Positions 1 through 8,533 of a DNA stretch of 34,386 bases are shown here, piece by piece (within the stretch, counting starts at the first letter, position 1; each line of letters begins with the position of its first letter). The notes beneath the pieces were generated by a model. The model was given only the letters and a program-made list of their open reading frames with translations. It was not told where the DNA came from and ran no database searches. The stretch comes from Cylindrotheca closterium. Lineage: Eukaryota; Bacillariophyta; Bacillariophyceae; Bacillariales; Bacillariaceae. The translations under genes were made by a program, and so were the position numbers. Where the stretch lies: assembly GCA_933822405.4 (NCBI GenBank), contig CAKOGP040000990.1:1-34386 (forward strand), in the 5' to 3' direction.

Positions 1-444
1 GGAAGTTGCTCTCATCGGATATTACATTGCACCCTTGCACATGTAGAAACGATCTTGCCACTCGGGGCGGCGTATTTTTATTTTGTTTTTTGAGTTTTTT
101 GAAGGTGATGGTGGGCATGATTGTGTAACAGGTGGGAAGCCAATTGTTCTTGCGCCCTACTGCCACCAGATGTGGGAGGCGGAGGTCAGACTAGCCGTGC
201 CGGTGTCTTTTGGTAAATATAACGTGCTTGTTCCAAGGGTACAGGGTTAGTGCTTCTAACACCGGACGGAATATCCAGGAGCGGCCTGTAATGGCGGGCT
301 TGGGAGGGATGTCCTCCGATATGTCTTGTCGATTGCTCTGCAGGGATGACGGAGCTGACTTGCCGGCGACAAACTGTTCGCAATGCAGAGCTTGGGCTTC
401 CTTGAAAACGAGCCTGCCATAAGCTTCATTTTCATACGTGGACG

Positions 445-553
445 CTTCGTCCATGGACGAAGAATAGTCGGGCACCTTCGTCCATGGACGAAAAATAGTC
501 GGACACCTTCGTCCATGGACGAAAAATAGTCGGACACCTTCGTCCATGGACGA
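445..553. repeat. 31-bp palindromic minisatellite, cluster 1 (4 units)
   Basis: Units start at 445, 476, 507 and 538, an exact 31-bp period. Each begins with the perfect 16-bp palindrome TTCGTCCATGGACGAA, followed by a spacer of the form AAATAGTCGGACACC. The units differ at only a few spacer bases. The last unit keeps only the palindrome. Confidence 0.9.
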
Positions 554-818
554 AACTTGGTCGCATTTCGAGAAAGAAATATTATTTTTTAGAACCTCTT
601 GATCGGATGAATCCTAAGTCTATTCCGCATCAAAGTCTAATTGATTGTTGGCGTTCGAATTTCTGAAAGTGTGCAACATATATATCTATATCGCCCTGCA
701 AACACATATATCTGGAAACTTCGGCGTATTGCTGTGAAGAGATTTTTAGTGTTGCCTCGAGTTTTTGTCATTACGGCCTGTCATACTAGCCGGGATTTCT
801 TGCGAGCTCTGAAACAGT

Positions 819-936
819 TTCGTCCATTTCGTCCATCGACGAAGAATAGTCGGGCATCTTCGTCCATGGACGAAAAATAGTCGGGCACCTTTGTCCATGG
901 ACGAAAAATAGTCAAACACTTCGTCCAGGGACGAAA
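819..936. repeat. 31-bp palindromic minisatellite, cluster 2
   Basis: Same unit as at 445-553 and in the same orientation (AATAGTCGG spacers), but more diverged. The palindrome arms read CCATCGAC, CCATGGAC, CCATGGAC and CCAGGGAC in successive units, and the first arm is partly duplicated (CGTCCATTTCGTCCAT). Confidence 0.85.
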
Positions 937-1364
937 GTTCAACGGTTCGGAAGCAAATCAAAAGTGCAAACGCGCCGAGTAGTTTTGAGAATAAAAGCGC
1001 ACCAGATAGCCGAACTGGGCGAAAAAATTAAGGACTTTGCTATTTCATGTGATATTGTCCGAACGACATCATCAAAAAGCTGACTCGGCGCGGCTTGGTC
1101 CAGTTACAGGCCACTCCAGCAGAACCTCCTGGACCCACCGCAAGTTTCCTCAAACGCGCGATTGAATTTGCATGTACCCCTGTGAGGGGGTTAGTCTTTT
1201 TGTGCCATTGCTTTGAAACCCTCAAATTGATCGTGAACCCGAAAACAAACAACAGAAAAAAATCGTTTGGGTTTTGGTCGCGTGCCGATCAGGATTTTCA
1301 AAGAAACATCTAATTTATTTAAAAGAGTGGTATTGACAGTGTCGCGTAATCGGTCTACGAGTAT

Positions 1365-1544
1365 CCCAAACGATTTGTTTCCTCAACGACTTTTTTCAAA
1401 CGATTTGTTTGGTAGCCAAACGATTTTTTCTCTTGCCAAACGATTTGTTTGGTCGCTAAACGATTTTTTCTCTCTAACGATTTGGTTTGGTGCCAAGCGA
1501 TTTTTTCTCTCACCAAACGATTTTTTCTCTCACCAAACGATTCT
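1365..1544. repeat. CCAAACGATTTTTTCTCT tandem array
   Basis: A CCAAACGATT-type motif recurs about every 18-20 bp at roughly 1366, 1397, 1416, 1436, 1456, 1474, 1493, 1513 and 1533, with T-rich spacers (TTTTTTCTCT or TGTTTGGT). A reverse-complement copy (AAAAAATCGTTTGGG) lies just upstream near 1258-1272. The array is imperfect. It forces a long Phe/Ser/Leu-rich false reading frame. Confidence 0.85.
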
Positions 1545-2567
1545 TTTGTTGTGTTTCCAAAGAGATCAACGAATCCATCAATCAACCACTATGGGAAATC
1601 AACCAAGGTCTATCGATTATGTATCGAATTGTTTTGAGAATTTTATTTGGCGTCGTATCCTTTCTACAACATTGGAGATCGATCCTATGCAAAATCGGGT
1701 TGAGGTATCAAGTCTCGCCTTTTGACAATATCATCATCCTCAAGCTGACAAGGAGATTAAACGGTTGCGTAAATGACCCACTATTAGGAAGGAAATACCC
1801 TATTGAAAGTGGCGCCCCTATTGCCAAAAACGAATAAATTGATGACAAGAATTGATGAAGAGTTAATGGTTGATCACATCATCAACATGCCCACCAACGC
1901 TGGGTCGACAGCTAGAGGTAATAGAGACGGGACGAATGCTGGCATTGTTGAAGGTGGAACGATATTGGACCAAGGCTAGTGCCTGCAGAGTACGGGAGTA
2001 ATATCATGCAGCATTTCAATTTGACTTCCTCCATACAAATTCGACATCACGGAAATTTATGGAAGTTCGAAACCAGCAAACATACTTTTAAATGTAACAA
2101 TAAACCTACTTTTCATAGTTCGATTCAAATGAAGCTAGAAATTAATTGTCTGAGGAAAATGAAAACAAATGTTCAATGATATACTACTAGGTAATTTTTG
2201 AACGAATTCCAATTGTTTGTTTGTTGAATTTGTATCTAGAAGGATATCATACAAAGGCATCAAGCGACGATGTCAAGCAAAATGCAGGCTAACAATTCAC
2301 CGCAAAAGATATCGAAATGAAATGAATCAATAAATGACACATACATGGATGGTGGTTTTTGAAGCAAGAAGAAAGTGTCTCGCAGCTTTTGCTGGTTTGT
2401 ACTACTAATGTGAACGATGTGAAATTCAAGGAAACAGTGAAGCACGATATGATTTCGCTAAACCCTAGATTAGTAATCACATGAGAGCAATATTAGACCA
2501 TCAAGTACCGAAGAGGATGACATAAAAGAGCTTGTTGTAAGAAGAAATCGTTAGGGCAAGCTCATTT

Positions 2568-2640
2568 TCCAAACGATTTTGCCAAACGATTTTTTGTGAC
2601 TCCAAACGATTTTTTGTGATTTTTTGTGGACTCAAACGAT
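2568..2640. repeat. Second CCAAACGATT array
   Basis: Copies of the same motif as at 1365-1544 start at about 2569, 2582, 2602 and 2632, here with TTTTTTGTGACT-type spacers. With the inverted copy near 1258 the motif brackets about 1.3 kb, so this may be the subterminal repeat of a decayed element. No terminal repeat or target duplication was found. Confidence 0.75.
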
Positions 2641-2959
2641 TCATTCTTTTGAACTTGCTGGAAACCTAAACGGATTTTTTCACGTCCGAATTGTCGTTTT
2701 CGACACAGTGGACACAATCAAAAGCGCGCTAAATCGTGTGTTCGTTAAAGATAACTGCCGTTCACGCAAAATGTAACGTAGGATTTCTACACGCACGAAA
2801 GAATGATCTGAATACAGTAATATTCAGGGGAGGAGGTTGCCCCTTTTAATTTACCACTCCTTCGAGTTGGTCGATTCTATCAAACGTCTTGCAGTCGCCC
2901 GCAACGCAAAATTTGCGGTGGGTCCCTGTCGAAGCAAGAGTATTCGTACCGGTAGCTAT

Positions 2960-2967
2960 ACTCTTGC
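2960..2967. repeat. Target-site duplication, left copy (ACTCTTGC)
   Basis: ACTCTTGC immediately precedes the left terminal inverted repeat. The identical 8 bases immediately follow the right terminal repeat at 8414-8421. Confidence 0.93.
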
Positions 2968-2990
2968 GGCTCTTACATTATGCTGGTGCA
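2968..2990 (+). repeat. Left terminal inverted repeat
   Basis: Begins GGCTCTTACATTATGCTGGT. Its reverse complement is found at 8391-8413 with only three differences, all C/T transitions at positions 5, 9 and 11 of the repeat. Confidence 0.92.
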
Positions 2991-3091
2991 ATTTTTAGTG
3001 AATTTTCAGCCAATGAGAGTTAGTCAAATCACTAAAAATCAACCCATTTTTAGTGGTCTAAGCCAATCACAGCGGGCCATTCACTAAAAAT
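2991..3091. repeat. Left subterminal double hairpin
   Basis: Two successive inverted repeats. ATTTTTAGTGA (2991-3001) pairs with TCACTAAAAAT (3029-3039), and ATTTTTAGTG (3046-3055) pairs with CACTAAAAAT (3082-3091). Each loop carries a GCCAAT box (GCCAATGAGAG, GCCAATCACAG). The arms are likely transposase-binding sites; the CCAAT boxes could also serve the transposase promoter. The same arrangement recurs at 33000-33120. Confidence 0.85.
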
Positions 3092-3209
3092 AGAATATCT
3101 CCACTAAGTTAGTACTCATCAAAAACACATCTTAACGCGCCAAAAGACTTCACAACAGGTCCCCAAAAAGCATTGACTTTGATGAGGCAACAGCAGCGAC
3201 ACGTATGCT

Positions 3210-6200
3210 ATGAAACGAAAATCAACGTCATCACAGAGGCCAACCCTCGATGGCAAACATAAGGAAAAGATCTCCCAGGGACAGAAACGAGCACATGCTG
3301 AGAGATTAGAAGCTTCAAGGCAAACAAATCAAGCAACCTTCATGAACTCATTGTATGCCAATGTTCGACGGCAGCAAGCTGAAGCTAATGCAGCTGAACA
3401 TTCTGAGCAGAATCCGGATGGTGAAGGAGAAGATGAAAGGAATGCTAGCATACCAATCATTGACCAGCCTCCTGAGCTAATTGAACGACATGAGGGTATG
3501 CCTATAGTTCCAAATCTTGATATCCTTGACGATGAAGAGTTTGTGGACGAAGATCTCACTGAGGAAGAACCTGAGCTGACGATCATGCACAGATATCTCC
3601 AAGCAATCCAAAAACGGCTGCAGTATGAGACTTCCCCCAAGTTTCCAGCATTGGAAAACAAATGGCTCAACGAATTTCTGGGGGAAAATGACTGGTGGAT
3701 CCATCGGCATCAGTACCGCTCTATCTGTAGATTACTGCAAATCCAGTACAAAGAGGAAGAAAACGAGGCTGCATACTTTAGAAAGGTTTATGTTTGGTTG
3801 CCTGATGTTAGATGGGGTCCATCTTGCATGCCGACTTGTGCTAAATGTGGCTCCAATACCACTGTCAGGAATAATGGCTTCCGCGACAACCATTTTGGGC
3901 GCAGAGTAGTCGCACTTGATCATGACTACTACTGTATTTCAAGGCGGTATCGGTGTAATAATTGTGAGCAGAAGGCAAGAGAGGCAAAGATAGCTATTCA
4001 ACAAAGTGCTGCCGCGAACAATATTGCGATCCAATTCACCGAAGAGACGGACAGTGGACAGCAGTATTCATTCATGGCATGGAACAGAAAAACACTTGAG
4101 CTGTATCCACATGGTATCGGGCAAGAATTCCCCGCATTTTTGACCCATAGGTCTGGAGTGGATCGCCTCCTTCTGGACATGATGCGCCCACTTTTTGACA
4201 AAGGCTTACGACCTGGGGCATTTGCAGACACCATTCTGGAACTGCATGCAAAGCGGTACCATCAGGAATGTCTAAAACATGAACTTGAACTAGCAAAGAC
4301 AGCCAATCGCTATCACAGACCTATGCTTTCAGCATTTGGAGACACATCAAAGTACAACGGATTGGTCCCAACTGGTTCCTATCTCATGTATGTGTACAAG
4401 TTGTTTCACAGCACCATCAAGGACTTCCTAGACACTGAAGTAAAGAAAAGGGGCGCCAAAATGATTTGTGTTGATGCCAGTTACAAGGAGCCAAAGCATC
4501 TTTGTCAGTATCATGGCCAGAATCTGTTTAAGGGCCTGATCACTGTCACAAACGAAATTGGGGAAATACGATTGCAATTCCACGTGGTCACAGATGACCA
4601 CGAACAATTTCGACCATCGTTGATTGCGTTTTTGGAAACAGTGAAAGCATACGGCCAAAATCCGTTGGAGCTTGTCTTCACAGACAATGTCCAGGCCGAT
4701 AGGCAATTTTACTTGGACACGTTTCCTTCTTTGGCTGAAGCCCAAGCTCGTCTTGATAGAATTGTGACCGGCGGCAACGAAGAAAGCGGTGATGAACAAG
4801 ACAACACTTGCACAGTCGACGATGACCAATTTTTTGTAATTTCAGAAAGAGGTGAGATGAACAGATTTGTCACAGCACTTGACGAAATCATGCAAGACAA
4901 ATCCGCAGAGGATCAAGTGGTCGGGCTTGATGCAGAATGGAATGTCAATATAGCCAGCTATGGAATGCCAAAGAAAATTGGAAAACTTGCACTACTAATT
5001 CTGGCCTACAAAGACAGTGACGGGCGTCACAAGGCTGCTCTATTGAGACTGCATAAGTTCCCTTCACTTCCGCATCGCTTGCTTGCTTTCTTGGTCGGGG
5101 GAACAAAGTTTGTCGGGAATTATGTAGGTGGTGACATTAAACGGCTCGGACGTGACTATCACTGTGAGGATGAGATGAAGAAAGTTTCAGTAGTCAACTT
5201 GGGACGTTATGCAAGAGATAGGGATGTTGTACAGAGTGGTACAGTCAGATTGGATGCTCTTGTTCAGATTTGTTTGGGCGAAACCATGCAAAAACAAGCC
5301 AGTGTTCGTGTCTCAAGTAAATGGGAACAGCCCTCATTATCGCAGGATCAAAAGAAGTACGCAGCACTGGATGGGATCAAGTCACTGGAGGTGTACCTTT
5401 ACCTTCGGCAGAAACCAGACCTATCAGTTCGGCTATCAGTTGAGGAAGCAAGAGCTGGCCTTTGTATTGACGTTGCTCCACTTCGTGGAGGAGCCCTCAG
5501 CATGGTTGCGACTAGGTGCGCAACTGGCACATTGACAGAACAAACTTATGATGAATGGGAAGTGCCAAGTGATATGAGACTTGACACTGGACAGATCAAT
5601 AAACGACGATACCGCGTTGTGAATGTATGTTCTGTGGTCGCACCACATTATATTGTACCATATGTGAAGAAGAAAGAAAGTGGAGGGCCTGTTTGTCTTG
5701 ACGACTTTGGGGCTCCACCATTCTTTGTCATTCTACCTTTGACCATGTTGAAGCAGCACATAGAATCAGATACAATTCGCCCTTTCCCAAATATGAACCC
5801 AAATGTGAATAACATGACCGGAGCAACCGGAGGAGCAATTCCACCGGCACCAATAGTGCCGCCAGCACCGCCAGCACCTCCGCGGATTATGCAAAACCAA
5901 TTGTTCGATCAGAACGAGACTTTCACGGAGGAGGATACTGGACAAATAGGAACAATGGACCAATTGGACGGTGATGCTGAAACTGCAGCTGTCAATCTAT
6001 CCAACAAAGATGTGGAAATGCTACACAAGGTGTGCCTCCTTGGAGACAAAGCAGCTTTGGGAAATGACTTGTTGGCGTGTGCACATCTTGACAACGCTCC
6101 AGACAAAATCACTGACTGTTTTTCGGCTGTTGTTGGTGATGTCTTTCATTTAATGGATCGAATGAAAATTCCCACTCACCATGAGTTCAAAAAGGCTTTC

Positions 6201-7631
6201 AAGGTCGCATTACGAGACAGTGTTTTGCAATGGAGCCCTCCTGAGCTGGAAGAGGTGAAGACCGCAGTGAAGGCAAAAGATGGAAAGACTGACGATGAAA
6301 TTGATGCTGACATGTATTTCAATGCAGCCTTCTGGAAGGCATGCGTCCCGAGAAGGGTCCTACCTCCTCGGTTGCTATATTGGAGGGTCCGAGCTGTATT
6401 TGTTTCGTTTGGAGGTATGATTGACTCGACAAGCAAGAAACCGCTTTTCAACAAGACAGCATGGAAGAAAGCCAACAATATTTTGAAAGAAATCTTGCGC
6501 GGGTATTATTCTGATCCTCCAGGATATTCGTTTTATTCTACAAAGTTCAACAAGAGAGGAGAGCCAATGGTCAATGCCTACGGTTTTGATATTCTTTCTT
6601 GCAGACGTGGGACCAATGACGTGGAATCGACTCACAAGTTACTTTTGTCAATATTTGGCACTTGGCATATTGGGCTTCAGATGTCGGATTGTTTGCTCAG
6701 AGAGAGAAGGCATCGTCATAATCAAAGATGTTCAGAGAAACGCCGGTTGGGCCATCCTTGCATAGGGCATTATGACACTTGGCTGATTGACGCTCTACAG
6801 ATTCTGGTACAGGTCAATCATGGGATCTTGCTCCATCCAAATTGGATCAATTCAAGCGACTTCAAGAACACGCAAGAAAAGTTTGGGACGATTACACTGC
6901 ATGATGCTGAGTTGGCGGAAGCACTTGCAAAAGTTCAGATTGACGAAAGTGTGCGGCTGACTCATGATATGCAGTATTTGTGTTCTGTGATGGGAACAAA
7001 GCTTCCGTTGTTACCTGTTCACACTATTGACGAGCGCAGGCACTTCTCAAATCTTGTTGTACAGCTTCAAAACGGCCAGGATAAATCTTGCAAGAAGATG
7101 GCACTGGAATGGACAAAAGCGGTGAACGGTGTTACCATTTTTCCAAAGCTGCCGGTACATCTTCGAAATTATCGCGACAAGTTTGAGCGGAATGCAAAAG
7201 TACGTCAAGCTTTCAAAGATGCTCAAGAGTCAAGGGAAATTCTATCTACCTTGAACAAGGCTCTTTGCCCAGAAATCGAAGCAGATGAAGGGATTGATGC
7301 AGAAGACACGCCACAGCAGTTGGACAATTATACTAGGCAATGGCCTGCAATATGTGCACCACCACAACTGCTGCTTCCATTGGCTCCATCTGCTGTCGAG
7401 CCGGGAAATATTCATGTGGGTGGCGTTCTCATCAACAAGGCGCCGGATATTGCACCATTAGATCGTATTAAGAAGAGAGGAAGAGGTCAGAGAGGGCCGG
7501 ATAATCCTAGAAAGGGTGCCAGGCCCAAGCGCAGATGCATGTTGTGCAAGGGAAAAGGTGAGACTGATGATGCTGCCCGAAATTGTCCAGGTAGCAGACA
7601 TCGAGAAGACTGCAAACACCTACAAAGATAA
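3210..7631 (+). CDS. DDE transposase with inserted DEDDy 3'-5' exonuclease domain
   Basis: 1473 aa, one exon; an upstream ATG at 3204 meets a stop two codons later, so 3210 is the start. Basic, then acidic N-terminal region. A DUF6729-like zinc ribbon has C206, C210, C213 and C249-x2-C252. A MULE-like RNase H core follows, with first Asp D422 (ICVDAS) and second Asp D492 (FTDN). A complete WRN/RNase D-type exonuclease comes next: Exo I D574 and E576 (GLDAEW), Exo II N637 and D642, Exo III Y717 and D721 (YAALD). After a Pro-rich linker near residue 875, the likely third catalytic residue is E1139 (GTNDVESTHK), followed by a basic stretch. A Cys zinc knuckle ends the protein (C1443, C1446, C1459, C1468). 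The motifs are seen directly. The assignment of D422, D492 and E1139 as the DDE triad is inference, and the exonuclease role in transposition is unknown. Confidence 0.85.
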   Translation: MKRKSTSSQRPTLDGKHKEKISQGQKRAHAERLEASRQTNQATFMNSLYANVRRQQAEANAAEHSEQNPDGEGEDERNASIPIIDQPPELIERHEGMPIVPNLDILDDEEFVDEDLTEEEPELTIMHRYLQAIQKRLQYETSPKFPALENKWLNEFLGENDWWIHRHQYRSICRLLQIQYKEEENEAAYFRKVYVWLPDVRWGPSCMPTCAKCGSNTTVRNNGFRDNHFGRRVVALDHDYYCISRRYRCNNCEQKAREAKIAIQQSAAANNIAIQFTEETDSGQQYSFMAWNRKTLELYPHGIGQEFPAFLTHRSGVDRLLLDMMRPLFDKGLRPGAFADTILELHAKRYHQECLKHELELAKTANRYHRPMLSAFGDTSKYNGLVPTGSYLMYVYKLFHSTIKDFLDTEVKKRGAKMICVDASYKEPKHLCQYHGQNLFKGLITVTNEIGEIRLQFHVVTDDHEQFRPSLIAFLETVKAYGQNPLELVFTDNVQADRQFYLDTFPSLAEAQARLDRIVTGGNEESGDEQDNTCTVDDDQFFVISERGEMNRFVTALDEIMQDKSAEDQVVGLDAEWNVNIASYGMPKKIGKLALLILAYKDSDGRHKAALLRLHKFPSLPHRLLAFLVGGTKFVGNYVGGDIKRLGRDYHCEDEMKKVSVVNLGRYARDRDVVQSGTVRLDALVQICLGETMQKQASVRVSSKWEQPSLSQDQKKYAALDGIKSLEVYLYLRQKPDLSVRLSVEEARAGLCIDVAPLRGGALSMVATRCATGTLTEQTYDEWEVPSDMRLDTGQINKRRYRVVNVCSVVAPHYIVPYVKKKESGGPVCLDDFGAPPFFVILPLTMLKQHIESDTIRPFPNMNPNVNNMTGATGGAIPPAPIVPPAPPAPPRIMQNQLFDQNETFTEEDTGQIGTMDQLDGDAETAAVNLSNKDVEMLHKVCLLGDKAALGNDLLACAHLDNAPDKITDCFSAVVGDVFHLMDRMKIPTHHEFKKAFKVALRDSVLQWSPPELEEVKTAVKAKDGKTDDEIDADMYFNAAFWKACVPRRVLPPRLLYWRVRAVFVSFGGMIDSTSKKPLFNKTAWKKANNILKEILRGYYSDPPGYSFYSTKFNKRGEPMVNAYGFDILSCRRGTNDVESTHKLLLSIFGTWHIGLQMSDCLLRERRHRHNQRCSEKRRLGHPCIGHYDTWLIDALQILVQVNHGILLHPNWINSSDFKNTQEKFGTITLHDAELAEALAKVQIDESVRLTHDMQYLCSVMGTKLPLLPVHTIDERRHFSNLVVQLQNGQDKSCKKMALEWTKAVNGVTIFPKLPVHLRNYRDKFERNAKVRQAFKDAQESREILSTLNKALCPEIEADEGIDAEDTPQQLDNYTRQWPAICAPPQLLLPLAPSAVEPGNIHVGGVLINKAPDIAPLDRIKKRGRGQRGPDNPRKGARPKRRCMLCKGKGETDDAARNCPGSRHREDCKHLQR

Positions 7632-8165
7632 AAAGAGTAGCCTGTATTGACTTACCATTTATTCTGCTTAGCCTATCAGTTGCGCTTGTTTTAGTGGTGT
7701 TGTTTCAGTTGTGTTGATGGGCGACTGCTCCAACCCAATTTTATTGAAAAAAGTCCACGTCTTTTTTTTAAAGAGTCCCTTTTCTCTAAGCATAAAAAAT
7801 ATCATAATAAAACTGTCGCCACGAACCACCGTTTTCAACTTTTACCGTGGAGTTGGTGTGGAATACATGCTGTCATTCAATTTTGTGTAAATGTAAATTT
7901 TACCTGGCTTTTTCATTATATTCAATTTTCTGGTGCGAAACGCGTAGTGTTCCAAAAATAAGTATATGGTGCAATTCAGTTTTCCAACAGGAAAACCAAA
8001 AAAGAGAAAATCCAAAACGAGCCGGTTGATTCTACCAGTGAAAGACTGCAATGTTTCACAAAGCTGACGGAATTGTATAAACACTTACATACCGGCGATG
8101 ATCATTCTCTTTCGAAAGGTTACAGCCATTAGTGGCGAACTCCTTTGCAATTTGAAACTGACAGA

Positions 8166-8271
8166 TATCGATTTCCATATTTGTAGAGAATCGATACCAG
8201 GAAATTTATCCTGGCCGGGCCAGAATGACACAATGTGGCGTCTTACGACGCCATGAGAAGCATGCATTGTG
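8166..8271. repeat. Cluster of palindromes near the right end of the transposon
   Basis: In order: TATCGAT (8166-8172) pairs with ATCGATA (8190-8196). CCAGGA (8197-8202) pairs with TCCTGG (8209-8214). CTGGCCGGGCCAG (8211-8223) is self-complementary around its centre. TGGCGTC (8236-8242) pairs with GACGCCA (8247-8253), nested inside CACAATG (8229-8235) and CATTGTG (8265-8271). All arms are exact. Confidence 0.85.
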
Positions 8272-8309
8272 TTGCAGGCTGGAGATGATAATCTCGACAT
8301 TGCGGATCG

Positions 8310-8368
8310 TCTCTTTTTTTCCCTTTTCCTTTTCCTTCTTTTCCTTCTCTTTCCCCTTCTTTTTTCCC
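8310..8368. repeat. Polypyrimidine tract
   Basis: About 59 bases of C and T only, with repeated TTTTCCTT/TTCCCC blocks, ending about 20 bp before the right terminal repeat. The purine-rich strand faces the interior of the element. Confidence 0.85.
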
Positions 8369-8390
8369 CGGGGGATCTAGTATAAATAGC

Positions 8391-8413
8391 TGCACCAGCA
8401 TAGTATAAAAGCC
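8391..8413 (-). repeat. Right terminal inverted repeat
   Basis: Reverse complement begins GGCTTTTATACTATGCTGGT and matches the left repeat at 20 of 23 positions. On the plus strand it contains TATAAAAG (8404-8411), which the left copy lacks. Confidence 0.92.
8404..8411 (+). promoter_or_regulatory. TATA-like box inside the right terminal repeat
   Basis: TATAAAAG lies about 123 bp upstream of the SDR start codon at 8534. A second one, TATAAATA, is at 8381-8388. Either could drive the downstream gene. This is a sequence match only. Confidence 0.35.
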
Positions 8414-8421
8414 ACTCTTGC
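8414..8421. repeat. Target-site duplication, right copy (ACTCTTGC)
   Basis: Identical to 2960-2967. The match does not extend beyond 8 bases on either side. Confidence 0.93.
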
Positions 8422-8533
8422 TCGTAGGTCGAAGAACAGCCACAATGATGAATCTAAGTTAGTACTTATTCGAATTTTAAAATTTTAAAACCCGCATATC
8501 CTAATAATAAAACAGCATAACACATGCAGCATC

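Larger units (their letters stand above)
1..2959. other. Gene-free, repeat-rich stretch
   Basis: No coding region can be supported here. The open frames are short, and the longest (1267-1725) is produced by a tandem repeat. What can be seen is a 31-bp palindromic minisatellite in two clusters, two arrays of a CCAAACGATT motif, and AT-rich sequence with no recognisable similarity. A short open stretch around 1850-1977 encodes a Gly/Asn/Thr-rich peptide but has no start or partner exon that I can defend. The region may be debris of older mobile elements. Confidence 0.6.
7632..8390. other. Transposon 3' noncoding region
   Basis: No gene is seen between the transposase stop and the right terminal repeat. 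The region is AT-rich to about 8100. Then it has a run of short palindromes (8166-8271) and a polypyrimidine tract (8310-8368), and then TATAAATA at 8381-8388. Confidence 0.7.
2968..8413 (+). mobile_element. Complete DNA transposon with DDE-exonuclease transposase
   Basis: The element is 5446 bp. It is bounded by 23-bp terminal inverted repeats that match at 20 positions, and outside them by a perfect 8-bp direct duplication. It holds one gene, the uninterrupted 1473-codon transposase at 3210-7631. The left subterminal region has two hairpins built from ATTTTTAGTG arms; the right subterminal region has several palindromes and a long polypyrimidine tract. An 8-bp duplication is usual for MULE, hAT, P and Zisupton-type elements. 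The D-D spacing and the pattern around the two aspartates look most like MULE transposases, but I do not assign a superfamily firmly. The intact gene and perfect duplication suggest a recent and possibly autonomous copy. Confidence 0.92.

Noticed and set aside
445..553. CRISPR-like array
   Set aside because: The 31-bp units are direct tandem repeats with nearly identical spacers, not unique spacers, and the host is a eukaryote.
1267..1725. 152-residue plus-strand ORF as a gene
   Set aside because: Most of it is translation of the CCAAACGATT array (repeating Phe/Leu/Ser/Asn). There is no domain.
2968..8413. Assignment of the transposon to hAT or KDZ/Zisupton because of the 8-bp duplication
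   Set aside because: Duplication length alone is shared by several superfamilies. The terminal repeats do not start CAG as in hAT, and the aspartate region looks more MULE-like, so I left it unassigned.
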